DNA from: Amycolatopsis roodepoortensis
GTDB lineage: Bacteria > Actinomycetota > Actinomycetes > Mycobacteriales > Pseudonocardiaceae
DNA: 64,000 bases
NCBI RefSeq assembly: GCF_014873915.1
Contig: NZ_JADBEJ010000005.1
Coordinates: 3,410,001-3,474,000, forward strand
Direction: 5' to 3'
Shown: positions 40,050 through 48,953 of the stretch, piece by piece
How positions within the stretch are numbered: the stretch's first letter is position 1
Layout: each line of letters opens with the position of its first letter
Program-made: the position numbers and the translations under genes
The notes under the pieces: generated by a model
Seen by the model: the letters and a program-made list of their open reading frames with translations, nothing else
What the model was told of the DNA's origin: nothing
The model's database searches: none

Positions 40050-41657
40050 TCAGGCCTCCAGGCGACGGCCCTGGCGGGTCGCGGCGAAGGTTCCCACTAG
40101 CGCGGCCGTGAAGTCGCTCACCCGCTCGATCGGGACCTCACCGCCGTCTTCCTTGCCGTACCAGTAGATCTTGGGCGGACCCTTGAGCTCGGCGAATCCG
40201 GCGACCCAGGTTTCCTGTTCGCCGAGAGCGAGCGCGTACGGCAGCGCCCGGGAAAGCAGCACCTCGCGTTCGAGCTTCGGGACGGCCGCCGGCTTGGTCG
40301 CCAGCAGCGCGTCACGGACGCCGAGCAGCCGCCGGTGCAGCACGACCCCGGCGCCGGTGCGCACCGGCAGCCACCGGGCGGCGACGGCGAGTACCGCGCC
40401 CGCGGCGATGACGATCAGGCCGAGCTGGGCGTAGCCGACGGTCAAGGCCAGCAGGACGGTGAGGAACAGGCCGTAGAAGCAGATCCGCAGGCCGGCCCGG
40501 GGCAGCCTGCCGGGCAGCCGCGAGTACCAGCGGCGCTCCACGACGCTGTCGTCCAGCGCGTCGCGCACCGTTTCGATGCCGATCCGCGCCGACTGGATCT
40601 CCGACAGCAGCACCGACTCGAGTTCGCCGGGCAGCAGCGCGTCGAAGACCGCGCGTTCGCAGGCGGTCAGCTGGTCGTCCGGTGGGTTGCGGCGGACGAG
40701 CCGCCAGCCGGTCAGCTCGCCTGGCTCCTCGCTCACCCAGAGGTAGTTCCGGACTGCGAGGTCGACGACCGTCGCGGCGAGGTCGACGGCGTCGGCGCGA
40801 CCCGTGAGGACGGTCCCGACCTGACCGGGCAGCACACCGTCGGGTGAGGCGAACGCGGCGTGTTCGTCCTTCCCGGTGAGCAGCCGGACCGGGAGCGCGT
40901 CGCCCGGGTGTTCGTCCCGCCTCCGCAGCAGGATCAGCACCACGGCGGCCGCGACCAGCGCGAAGGCGAAGCCGAACCAGGCCCAGCCGACCGGAGCGGT
41001 GAGCACGAACGCGCCGGCGAGGGTCCTCGACGGCTCCAGGCGCGCGTTCGCCGGGACGGTCCCGCCGGGCAGCTCGACCGAGATCTCCATCCGCTGCCCG
41101 GCCGCGAGGTTCTGCTGGCTGAACCTGGTCAGCCCGGAATGCGCGATCTGGGCGGTACCGCAGCGCGCGCGAGACCCCTCGGGCCCGGCGTGACAGGTGA
41201 CCGCGTTCGGGACGGACGGCGCGGCGAAGCTCGCCCGCACGAGTTCGAGCCGGGAGTCCCAGCCGCCCGCGAGCTGCCAGCTCACCCGGTTCAGGCCGTC
41301 GGCTTCGGAGACCGCACCGTCCACTGTGTACCGGACGATCGAGGTGCCGCCCTTGAGCTTGACGGTGAACTCGTCGTCGGTCAGCTCGGCGTTGCCCGCG
41401 CCCTCGATGACGACGTCGCGAACGCCGATGATCCGGTCACAGTTGTTCGGTGCCGCGGTGCGGAGCGGGATCCGGCGGGTCATCGTCGCCTCGCTCGGCA
41501 CGGACACCGCCTCGACGACCGAGAGCGCGCCGTCGCGTTCCACCTTGAGCGAGATCTCCGCGCTGTTCGGCAGGGAGGGCAGCTGCGGTTCGCCTTGCGC
41601 TCCCGCCGGTGCCGCGCCCAGCACCAGCAGGAGACCGACCAGCAAGCAGATCTTCAC
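40050..41657 (-). CDS. DUF2207 membrane protein (second of tandem pair)
   Basis: A 535-residue protein with a signal peptide, an extracytoplasmic beta-rich DUF2207 domain (residues 30-260), a membrane helix (WAWFGFAFALVAAAVVLILLRRR), a cytoplasmic part (PDGVLPGQVGTVLTGRADAVDLAATVVDLAVRNYLWV), a second hydrophobic pair and a C-terminal segment with WVAGFAELKGPPKIYW. Function unknown. Starts GTG 41657, one base after the stop of its paralogue, with which it shares the PDGVLPGQVGTV and DLAVRNYLW blocks. Confidence 0.88.
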   Translation of the reverse strand: MKICLLVGLLLVLGAAPAGAQGEPQLPSLPNSAEISLKVERDGALSVVEAVSVPSEATMTRRIPLRTAAPNNCDRIIGVRDVVIEGAGNAELTDDEFTVKLKGGTSIVRYTVDGAVSEADGLNRVSWQLAGGWDSRLELVRASFAAPSVPNAVTCHAGPEGSRARCGTAQIAHSGLTRFSQQNLAAGQRMEISVELPGGTVPANARLEPSRTLAGAFVLTAPVGWAWFGFAFALVAAAVVLILLRRRDEHPGDALPVRLLTGKDEHAAFASPDGVLPGQVGTVLTGRADAVDLAATVVDLAVRNYLWVSEEPGELTGWRLVRRNPPDDQLTACERAVFDALLPGELESVLLSEIQSARIGIETVRDALDDSVVERRWYSRLPGRLPRAGLRICFYGLFLTVLLALTVGYAQLGLIVIAAGAVLAVAARWLPVRTGAGVVLHRRLLGVRDALLATKPAAVPKLEREVLLSRALPYALALGEQETWVAGFAELKGPPKIYWYGKEDGGEVPIERVSDFTAALVGTFAATRQGRRLEA

Positions 41658-41658
41658 G

Positions 41659-43434
41659 TCAGGCGGGGACCGGTTCGGGACGGAGCGAGCGCAGGTGCCC
41701 GGATTCGGCGAGCAGACCGTCCAAAGCGGACAGGAACGACGGCAGGTGCGCGGCGAACCGGCGCAGATCCCGGTCGCCTTCGAGGCCGCCGAACCAGTAC
41801 AGCCCGGCCGAGCCGTCCGCCGACGGGTCGAGCCCTTCGAACGTCCGGAGCCAGCGCTCGGCGTCACCGAGCACGATGGCGTAGGGCAGCGACCGCGAGA
41901 ACACCATTTCCCGGTCCCCCACCGGAATGTCGGCGACCTTGACGGTGTGCAGGTACTCGAGCAGCCCGCGCACCTGGCCGACCAGCCGCCTGCCGCGCGA
42001 GGTCCGCGGCGGCACCCACGACGCGCCCAGCAGCGCGGCGACCCCGGCGAGCACGGTCGCGACGCCGAGCAGCGCGTGCCCGACGGTGAAGGTCAGGACG
42101 GCGGTGCCCACGAGGCCGAGCGCGATCAGGCCGATACCCGCCCACGTGAGTTTGCTCTTGCCCTTGTCCGGACGGCGCGAGAACCAGCCCTTGCGCACCA
42201 CGTCGGCGTACATCGCCTCGCCCGCGACGCGGAGATCGACGGTGCCGCGGCCGCGGAGTTCCGACAGCAGCACGGAATCGGTGCCCTCGGGCAGGATCGC
42301 GGTGCAGATCTCGCGTTCGAAGGCGGCGAGGTGCTCGTCCGGCGCGTTGCGGCGCGCGATCCGCCAGTCGACCGTGCCCGCGCCGCGGACCTCGGCGATC
42401 CACAGGTAGTTGCGGACGGCGAGGTCGACCACCGTGCCGCTGACGTCCACGACGTCGACCGTCTCGTCGACGACCGTGCCGACCTGTCCCGGCAGGACAC
42501 CGTCGGGCGAGGCGAACGAGACCCGATCGCCTTCGCGCATGAGGACGTCGACCGGGCCGGTGCCCGCGATGAGCGCGGCCTTGTCACGGCGGCGCAGCAG
42601 CCAGATGGCGAGCGCGCCGAGCACGAGTATCAGTGCCAGCGCACCGAAACCGAGGCCGGCGAGGGTCGTGAGGCCGAACGCGCCGCCGACCGTGGCGATC
42701 TGCTCGAACCGCGCGTTCGCGGGCACCGTGCCAGCCGGGAGCTGGACGGCGATGTCGACCCGTTCACCCGCCGGGAGTTTGTCCTGCTCGACGCGGACGA
42801 CGCCGCTGTGGTCGGTCTCCGCGAGCGAACACTGCCTGTCCGAACCGAGCGGCCCGGCGAAACAGTCCACTGTGGGCGTTTCGCGCGTCGGCGCACTGAA
42901 CGAGGCGGATACCCGGGACAGCTCGCCGTCCCAGCCGCTCGCGACCTGCCAGCGGACCTGCTGCCCGCCGGTGACGTCCGCGACCGCTCCGTCCACTTTG
43001 TACTTGAGGGTGGACGCGCCGCCGTCGAAGGTGGCGACCAGCTGTTCGCCGTTCGGCTCCGCCTTGCCCGCGCCCTCGACCGAGACGTCACGGACGACGT
43101 AGACGCGGTCCTGATCTTCGCCGGCGGGAACCTTCAAGGGAATCCTGCGTACGAGGTGCTGTCCACCCGGGACGGTCACCTGCTCGGTGATCGACAGCGA
43201 ACCGTCGCGTTCCACCTTCACCGCGACGTTCGCGGCCGCGCCGGACGGCGGCTGGAGGAGCCCGAGCTGACCGCGCGCGCCGATCGGCGGCGGCTTCGGC
43301 AGCTGCGGCGCGTTCGTCAGCGAAGGGCCCGCCGCGGGCGCCTCCGGAACGTTCGTATCCGACGGCGGGGCCATCAAGGCCGTGCTCGCCGCGACGGCCA
43401 CGACCGCCGTCCCCCATTTCGTCAACACAGCCAC
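41659..43434 (-). CDS. DUF2207 membrane protein (first of tandem pair)
   Basis: A 591-residue paralogue of the downstream gene product, with the same order: signal segment, proline-rich stretch, DUF2207 domain, transmembrane helix, PDGVLPGQVGTVVDETVDVVDVSGTVVDLAVRNYLWI, two more hydrophobic segments and WLRTFEGLDPSADGS. It arose by tandem duplication. The start is uncertain; I use GTG 43434, but a GTG 6 bases later is possible. Divergent from the zinc peptidase gene. Confidence 0.85.
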   Translation of the reverse strand: MAVLTKWGTAVVAVAASTALMAPPSDTNVPEAPAAGPSLTNAPQLPKPPPIGARGQLGLLQPPSGAAANVAVKVERDGSLSITEQVTVPGGQHLVRRIPLKVPAGEDQDRVYVVRDVSVEGAGKAEPNGEQLVATFDGGASTLKYKVDGAVADVTGGQQVRWQVASGWDGELSRVSASFSAPTRETPTVDCFAGPLGSDRQCSLAETDHSGVVRVEQDKLPAGERVDIAVQLPAGTVPANARFEQIATVGGAFGLTTLAGLGFGALALILVLGALAIWLLRRRDKAALIAGTGPVDVLMREGDRVSFASPDGVLPGQVGTVVDETVDVVDVSGTVVDLAVRNYLWIAEVRGAGTVDWRIARRNAPDEHLAAFEREICTAILPEGTDSVLLSELRGRGTVDLRVAGEAMYADVVRKGWFSRRPDKGKSKLTWAGIGLIALGLVGTAVLTFTVGHALLGVATVLAGVAALLGASWVPPRTSRGRRLVGQVRGLLEYLHTVKVADIPVGDREMVFSRSLPYAIVLGDAERWLRTFEGLDPSADGSAGLYWFGGLEGDRDLRRFAAHLPSFLSALDGLLAESGHLRSLRPEPVPA

Positions 43435-43527
43435 ACACTCTAGGGCAGCCGATCTATGCTGACCGCCGAAACGCCGAATCCGCCACCTGGGCGAACGGCG
43501 TTGCCGAACGCATGGGGGATCCACTCG

Positions 43528-44913
43528 ATGAACCAGCAGCCGCCCGGCCCGCCTGATCCGCGGCGCCGGCCGACTCCGCCGCCACGACCACCGCAAGGGG
43601 GCCGTCCGCTTCCGCCGCCGGGAGCGCGTCCGCTGCCGCCGCGCGGTGGCCCGCCGATGCCTCCGCCGAACCGGCCGGGTCCCGTCCCGCCCGGCCGTCC
43701 CCGGCCGCCGGTTTCGCAGCCGCCGCCGTTCCGTCCGGGTCCGCCGAGCGGTGGCCTGCCGCTGCCCCCACCGGGCGCGGCTCCGCTGCCCCCGCCGCGG
43801 ATCGGTGCGCCGGTCCCGTTCCGGCCCGGCGCCGTCGGCCCGCCGCAGCTTCCGTACGGCCCGCGTTTCGCGCAGCCCGCGTTCACGCCTTACGGGGGAT
43901 ACCAAGCCAAGAAGTCGAACGGCGGGGTGATCGCGGCGGTCGCGATCGTGGCCCTGATGGCGGTGATGGGCGGGCTGCTCATGGTGGTCACCATCGCCGG
44001 CGGCGGGTCGAGCCAGGTCGCGGACGTCGGATACTCGAGTTATCCCACGACCTCCACTTCGGACTACACGACGACGACCACGTCCAGCGACACGTCGACC
44101 ACGAGCACCCGATCGCGCGAGACGACCGCCTCACGCGAAACTTCGGCGGGCTCGACCCGCGAGACGTCGGCCAGTCGCGCGCCGTCCGGCCCGCGGCCGC
44201 ACCTCAAACTGGCGGACAACCCGCTGTGGCTCGATAACCGGGTGGGCTTGCCGAACCAGCCGTGCAACCTCGCGCGCTGGGCGAACAACCCGGACGCGGC
44301 GGCGGCCTTCTTCGAGAGCGCGCGGCCCTGCCTGGACAGCGTCTGGCAGCAGGTCATGGACTACACGAAGCTGCCGTTCCGGGTCCCGACCGTGAAGTAC
44401 CCCTCCGGCAAGAACTGGTCGAGCCCCTGTGGTGACGCAGGCAATGGTTCCGTGGCGGCGTTCTATTGCTCGCAGAACGAGACGATCTACATGCCGTACG
44501 AAGGCCTCCAGGTCTCCCAGTACGGCAACCGGCCGGGGGTCTACCTGGCCGTCTACGCCCATGAGTACGCGCACCACATCCAAGCGCTTTCCGGTATTTC
44601 GGAGGCTTATTGGACCGCGCGGTACGAAGCGGGCACCGATTCGGCGGCGGGCCTGGAGATGTCGCGGCGCAACGAGCTTTCGGCGCAGTGTCTTTCCGGG
44701 ACGTTCCTCGGTTCGACGGTGGGTCGCGGCGGCTCGGTCGACCAGGCGATGTACCGCGACGCCTGGCAGACCCAGGACCGCGGCGACCACAACGGCGGCC
44801 CGCGCGACCACGGCTCCGACGCGCACGCGGTGTCGTGGTGGCAGCACGGCGCGCAGAAGAACCGGATGTTCGAGTGCAACACCTGGGCGGCCAAGCCGGC
44901 CGACGTTTCCTGA
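43528..44913 (+). CDS. Membrane-anchored neutral zinc metallopeptidase (proline-rich N-terminus)
   Basis: A 461-residue type II membrane protein. Residues 1-125 are a Pro/Arg-rich cytoplasmic tail, 132-155 a membrane helix (GGVIAAVAIVALMAVMGGLLM), 165-230 a Ser/Thr-rich linker, then a peptidase of the YpfJ/neutral zinc type with HEYAHH at 345-350. The domain has six or more cysteines. GGGGGA precedes ATG 43528. A paralogue is encoded at 55158-56243. Substrate unknown; it acts outside the membrane. Confidence 0.92.
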   Translation: MNQQPPGPPDPRRRPTPPPRPPQGGRPLPPPGARPLPPRGGPPMPPPNRPGPVPPGRPRPPVSQPPPFRPGPPSGGLPLPPPGAAPLPPPRIGAPVPFRPGAVGPPQLPYGPRFAQPAFTPYGGYQAKKSNGGVIAAVAIVALMAVMGGLLMVVTIAGGGSSQVADVGYSSYPTTSTSDYTTTTTSSDTSTTSTRSRETTASRETSAGSTRETSASRAPSGPRPHLKLADNPLWLDNRVGLPNQPCNLARWANNPDAAAAFFESARPCLDSVWQQVMDYTKLPFRVPTVKYPSGKNWSSPCGDAGNGSVAAFYCSQNETIYMPYEGLQVSQYGNRPGVYLAVYAHEYAHHIQALSGISEAYWTARYEAGTDSAAGLEMSRRNELSAQCLSGTFLGSTVGRGGSVDQAMYRDAWQTQDRGDHNGGPRDHGSDAHAVSWWQHGAQKNRMFECNTWAAKPADVS

Positions 44914-44931
44914 CCCGCGCTGAGGTTTCGT

Positions 44932-44990
44932 AAGTACATGAAGGCCCCCTTCCTTGCGTCTGGCGCAAGGAAGGGGGCCTTCACGTACTT
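44932..44990. terminator. Hairpin repeat after the zinc peptidase gene
   Basis: Arms beginning AAGTACATGAAGGCCCCCTT pair with one mismatch around the loop TCTGG. The GTGAAGGCCCCCTTCC-type stem is shared with 11431-11487 and 56250-56304, but the upper stem differs. It lies between convergent genes. Confidence 0.78.
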
Positions 44991-45001
44991 GGGGACGAGA
45001 G

Positions 45002-45901
45002 TCAGCCCGGCGGCGCGAAGGGGTTCTCCGGAGCCGGTTCCGAACGGGCTTCCGGCGCGGGAACAGCCGGTTGCGGCGGAGCCGACGGCTGCGGATAGGC
45101 CTGAACCGGCGCGGCGGGCACCGGCTGCCCGTATTGGACCGCCGGCTGCAGCTTCGCCTGATCCCGCCGCCGTCGCTCGGCCAGCACGGCCGACAGATAC
45201 GCCCACGACGGCACCCCGGGCGGCACCGGCGCCCCGATCGCCGCCGCGACCTGCTGGGCGAGCCCGTACCCGAGCGCCTCGACCGCTTCGGGACGGAGCT
45301 CGCTCGTCCGGCTCAGGTACTGGCGAACGGCCAGCGCGAGGTCGTTGGAAAGCCGGGTCAGGTCCAGCTGTGAGGCCCAGTACGCCAGCTGCGGAGGCAT
45401 CCCGACGTACGGCGTCCTGGCGGTGGGCATGCGTTCCCGGATCACCAGCGTGCCGGCCAGGTAGTCGCCGACGCGGCGGCCGTTGGGCGACAGCAGCGAC
45501 GTGACCACCGCCACGACGCCGAGCATCCCGAGCGCCCAGAAGTCGATGAAGAACCCGGCCAGCCCGCGGACCAGCGCGTGCCGGAACCGCACCGGGCCGC
45601 CGTCGGTGCGGACCACCCGAAGGCCGAGCGCCATCTTCCCCAAGGTTCGGCCGCGGCTCAGTGTCTCGCAGATCACCGGGTAACCGACCATGATCAGCAC
45701 GACGGTCACCAGGAACAGGGTCAGCGCCAGCGCCTCGTCACCGAACGCGGCGACCTGGCTCAGCACCAGCATCGCGACGATCAGGGCGATGAGCTGGAGG
45801 GCGACGTCGAGCATCATGGCGAGCCCGCGGCTGGCCAGTTTCGCCGCGCGGACGTCCAGGACGACGGCCTCGCCGGTGACGAGTTCGGACTCTTGTTCCA
45901 C
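45002..45901 (-). CDS. RDD-family membrane protein
   Basis: A 299-residue protein with an N-terminal RDD domain of three helices (AAKLASRGLAMMLDVALQLIAL, LALTLFLVTVVLIMVGYPVICE, FIDFWALGMLGVVAVVTSLLS) and the SRGRTLGKMALGLRVVRTDGG loop. The C-terminal 100 residues are proline/glutamine-rich. RDD proteins are linked to membrane transport or osmoadaptation. Divergent from the SpoIIM gene, as in mycobacteria (Rv3694c-Rv3695). Start GTG 45901. Confidence 0.9.
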   Translation of the reverse strand: MEQESELVTGEAVVLDVRAAKLASRGLAMMLDVALQLIALIVAMLVLSQVAAFGDEALALTLFLVTVVLIMVGYPVICETLSRGRTLGKMALGLRVVRTDGGPVRFRHALVRGLAGFFIDFWALGMLGVVAVVTSLLSPNGRRVGDYLAGTLVIRERMPTARTPYVGMPPQLAYWASQLDLTRLSNDLALAVRQYLSRTSELRPEAVEALGYGLAQQVAAAIGAPVPPGVPSWAYLSAVLAERRRRDQAKLQPAVQYGQPVPAAPVQAYPQPSAPPQPAVPAPEARSEPAPENPFAPPG

Positions 45902-45962
45902 CGGGCAAGCGTAGTGACGAATAGGCTGGGCGACCAAGGACGATCGCCGGGAGGGCTCCGAG

Positions 45963-46970
45963 TTGGACGTGGACGTGTTCGTCGCCGCGCACCAGGCCGA
46001 ATGGAACCGGCTGCGCGAGCTCGTGGGCCGCGCCGGGAAGCTCAGCGGCCCCGACGCCGACGAGCTGGTGACGCTGTACCAGCGCGTCGCGACGCATCTG
46101 TCGATCATCCGCTCGGTCGCGCCCGACCCCGTGCTCGTCGCGCAGCTGTCCGGCCTGGTCGCGAAGGCGCGCTCGGCCGTCACCGGTTCGCACAGCCCCG
46201 CCTGGCGCGAGTTCGGCCTCTTCTTCACCCAGCGGTTCCCGGCGGCTCTGTATCTGAGCCGGCGCTGGTGGCTCGCGTCGGCGGCGGCGTCGATCGCGGT
46301 GATGGCGATCGCGGCGGTGTGGATCGCCGGTGACCCGCGGGTGCTCGCGTCGCTGGCCTCGCCGGAGGAGTTCAAGGACCTGACCGCGCCGGGCGGGAAG
46401 TACGAGACGTACTACTCGTCCGACCCCGCGGGCTCGTTCGCCGCGCGCGTCTGGACCAACAACGCGTGGGTGGCCGCGACCTGCCTGTTCCTCGGCGTGG
46501 TGCTGGGGGTCCCGGTGATCTACGCGCTCTGGGCGAACTCGCTGAACCTCGCGATCGGCGCGGCGCTGATGTCCTCGGCCGGGCGGCTCGACGTGTTCTT
46601 CGGCCTGATCCTGCCGCACGGCCTGCTGGAGCTGACCGCGGTGTTCGTCGCCGCCGGGACGGGACTGAAACTCGGCTGGACGGTCATCGACCCGGGACGC
46701 CGGTCCCGGACGGCGGCGCTCGGCGAACAGGGCCGGTCGGTCGTGGTGATGGCGCTGGGGCTGACCGTGGTGCTGCTGATCTCCGGCGTGATCGAGGGGT
46801 TCGTGACGCCGTCGGGCCTGCCGACCTGGGCACGCATCGGAATCGGAGTAGTCGCCGAGGTCGCGTTCTTACTGTACGTGTTCGTCGTCGGGCGGCGCGC
46901 CGCGAAAGCGGGCGAAGTGGGTGATGTCGACTGGCGATACGCTGGAGATTCTCGACCGGAAGCGGGCTGA
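45963..46970 (+). CDS. Stage II sporulation protein M (SpoIIM) family membrane protein
   Basis: A 335-residue integral membrane protein with a cytoplasmic N-terminal helix bundle (DVFVAAHQAEWNRLRELVGRA), then about six helices with the SpoIIM marks WTNNAWVAATCLFLGVVLGVP, IYALWANSLNLAIGAALM and FFGLILPHGLLELTAVFVAAGTGLKLGW. In Bacillus SpoIIM acts in septal cell-wall hydrolysis during engulfment; the actinobacterial role is unknown. A TTG start at 45963 has GGGAGG at good distance; GTG 45969 is an alternative. Functionally linked to RDD and MoxR/DUF58 genes in other genomes. Confidence 0.9.
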   Translation: MDVDVFVAAHQAEWNRLRELVGRAGKLSGPDADELVTLYQRVATHLSIIRSVAPDPVLVAQLSGLVAKARSAVTGSHSPAWREFGLFFTQRFPAALYLSRRWWLASAAASIAVMAIAAVWIAGDPRVLASLASPEEFKDLTAPGGKYETYYSSDPAGSFAARVWTNNAWVAATCLFLGVVLGVPVIYALWANSLNLAIGAALMSSAGRLDVFFGLILPHGLLELTAVFVAAGTGLKLGWTVIDPGRRSRTAALGEQGRSVVVMALGLTVVLLISGVIEGFVTPSGLPTWARIGIGVVAEVAFLLYVFVVGRRAAKAGEVGDVDWRYAGDSRPEAG

Positions 46971-46987
46971 CCTGGTTAGCTCCTTTC

Positions 46988-48061
46988 ATGGGGAGAAAAC
47001 GGTTACGCGTCTTCGCGATCGTCGTCCTGTCCGTACTCGCCTCGACGCTCCTCGCCGGCGCGTCACAGGCCCGGACCGTGTCCGCGCCGTCGGGCAAGCT
47101 GAACTGGGTGGTGAGCGTCGGCGGATTCCGGACCGACGCCGACCGTAATTACGTCCGCCTCGGCTATCTCGTGTTCAACCCGGCCGACAACACCGTCGCG
47201 CACAACTTCTGGACCTGGAGCCAGGCGGGCTTCCCCGTCCCGGTCGACAGCGGCGACGTCTACTACTGCGGAGACTGGGCACCGGGTACCAATCCCCGCA
47301 ACAACTGCCCGATCAAGACCGCGCCCGGCTTCACCGGCGCGCCGAACGGCCACTTCACCGGCACCTACGCCGAGACCTCCGGGCAGGTGGCCATCACCTG
47401 GACCCGCAGCACCGTCGACGGCACCACCACCGCCGTCGACCTCAAAGAGACGTGGGCGGTCTCGGAGACCCGGCCGGGTCTCGGGCGTCTGCAGCTCGTG
47501 AGCGACGACTACTCGATCACCAGCGGCATCGCCTACGGCAGCAACGCCTCCCTCGCGCAGACCAGCAAGGCCCCGATGAGCTCGGTCCGCGCGACCCAGC
47601 GGTCGTACCTGCTCGAAGGACAGGGCGTGAACCGCCGCGCGATCACGAACTGGACCCGCGGTAGCAGCGGCGCCCTCGGCGTCGGCCCGGGGTGGAACAA
47701 GTGCGACGACGGCTCCTGCCTCGGGTACGTGCAGTACGACTCCGGATGCGACCCGTCCTCCTGCTGCCCCGCCGGCCCCGGATACGAAGCCTGCGCGAAG
47801 AAGATCGTCGACACCGGTGACAGGCGGTTCTACTACCTGAGCGACGCTTTCGGTGGACGGCGCAACAGTTACGAGTTCTGGTGCGAATGCCTGTCCTACA
47901 ACGGTTGTTACCTCGGGAACAGCCACGTGCGGCCGCTCCTGCAGGTGATCGACGACGCGGGCGCGTTCCAAGGCTGGGTCGGCGCCGAGGTCAGCCCCGA
48001 CCGGAGCGGCTCACGGGATCCCTCGGGCGAGTACTACTCGAGTTTCGCCCTGGTGGCGTAG
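46988..48061 (+). CDS. Secreted cysteine-rich protein, function unknown
   Basis: A 357-residue precursor with a signal peptide (residues 1-29, LRVFAIVVLSVLASTLLAGASQA). The N-terminal half is beta-rich with many Trp/Tyr/Thr residues. The C-terminal half has a dense cysteine cluster (CDDGSCLGYVQYDSGCDPSSCCPAG, then CAKK, and WCECLSYNGCYLG), 10 or more cysteines that could form disulfides. I know no family for it. Immediately follows the SpoIIM gene (17-bp gap) and converges with a secreted lectin-like gene. Confidence 0.82.
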   Translation: MGRKRLRVFAIVVLSVLASTLLAGASQARTVSAPSGKLNWVVSVGGFRTDADRNYVRLGYLVFNPADNTVAHNFWTWSQAGFPVPVDSGDVYYCGDWAPGTNPRNNCPIKTAPGFTGAPNGHFTGTYAETSGQVAITWTRSTVDGTTTAVDLKETWAVSETRPGLGRLQLVSDDYSITSGIAYGSNASLAQTSKAPMSSVRATQRSYLLEGQGVNRRAITNWTRGSSGALGVGPGWNKCDDGSCLGYVQYDSGCDPSSCCPAGPGYEACAKKIVDTGDRRFYYLSDAFGGRRNSYEFWCECLSYNGCYLGNSHVRPLLQVIDDAGAFQGWVGAEVSPDRSGSRDPSGEYYSSFALVA

Positions 48062-48079
48062 TTCCGCGTGGGTCAGGTT

Positions 48080-48103
48080 GGTAGCTCAACAGCTGCAGCT
48101 ACC
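48080..48103. terminator. Small hairpin at the end of convergent secreted-protein genes
   Basis: GGTAGCT and AGCTACC arms around a 10-nt loop, overlapping the last codons of the leftward gene. Confidence 0.45.
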
Positions 48104-48868
48104 TTCGAAGGTGATGGTGTTCCCGTCCTCCAGGCTCGCGCTGCCCGTGAACCGGATCTCGAACTCGCCGGGTTCGGTCAGGACGATCTTCGGGCTCGCC
48201 GCCGAGCCGTCGGCCCCGGTCTTCGCGGTCGCCGTCTCGGTGCCGCCTTCGAAGACCAGTACGTTCTTCGGCCGTGCCGCGCGCACGAAGAAGTTCACCG
48301 GCACGTCGGCCGCGGGCTGGCCGTTCTCCCCGACCACGCGCACCACGAACGGCTGACCGGGCGTCTTCGTCGACAGCCGCTGCCCGTTGCCCGACAGGAT
48401 CGCGAGCGTCCGCACACCGGCCGCCCAGGTGTTGGAGAGTCCGGACAGCGAACAGACCTCCTGGTACAGCCGGGCCCCGACGACCGGCGACTCCGCGGTC
48501 AGGCACCGGGCCGTCGCCACGTTCGCCAGCAGCACCAGCCCGGGCAGCCCGGCGTTGCGGCGCCATTGCTGGTGACGGTCCTTGCCGTCGCACGCCACGA
48601 GTTCGACGCCGACCCCGTCGACCGGGCTGATCGCCGCCAGGCACTGTCCACTCGCGACATGCTTGTACGAAAGCGAGGCCTTGTCGTACACCCACTGCGC
48701 GCTGGCGTCCTTCGCGTCGGCGAGGGCGAGCTTGCCGTCGGCCGCGGCCAGGGAGATCGTGCCGCCCCCGTCGGCGAGGTAGACCGGCGTTCCGGCGGGC
48801 TGCGCGGAAGCGGGCGCGGCGGACAGCATCACCGAGACCACCGCGAAGAACAGCACGAACCTGCGCAA
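48086..48868 (-). CDS. Secreted protein with ricin-type and Ig-like domains
   Basis: A 260-residue precursor. Signal peptide at residues 1-24 (RRFVLFFAVVSVMLSAAPASA). Residues 30-150 resemble ricin-B/beta-trefoil repeats (HVASGQCLAAISPVDGVGVELVACDGKDRHQQWRR, a QxW repeat, and TARCLTAESPVVGARLYQEVC). Residues 165-255 resemble an invasin/Big-type Ig domain (LSTKTPGQPFVVRVVGENGQPAADVPVNFFV). It ends in SCSC. A sugar-binding wall or exported adhesin-like role is plausible. The TTG 48868 with GGAGG is the best start. Confidence 0.75.
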   Translation of the reverse strand: MRRFVLFFAVVSVMLSAAPASAQPAGTPVYLADGGGTISLAAADGKLALADAKDASAQWVYDKASLSYKHVASGQCLAAISPVDGVGVELVACDGKDRHQQWRRNAGLPGLVLLANVATARCLTAESPVVGARLYQEVCSLSGLSNTWAAGVRTLAILSGNGQRLSTKTPGQPFVVRVVGENGQPAADVPVNFFVRAARPKNVLVFEGGTETATAKTGADGSAASPKIVLTEPGEFEIRFTGSASLEDGNTITFEGSCSC

Positions 48869-48953
48869 ACCTGGCCTCCATCGATCGGTCCGGATCTCCC
48901 TCCGAGCTAACCGCCCGGAACACCCGCCGCCAACCGGCACCACACCATCGGGT

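Noticed and set aside
44938..45504. Frames that read MKAPFLASGARKGAF across hairpin repeats
   Set aside because: The text comes from translating the palindromic terminator repeats. It recurs at other hairpins and has no ribosome site or coding context.
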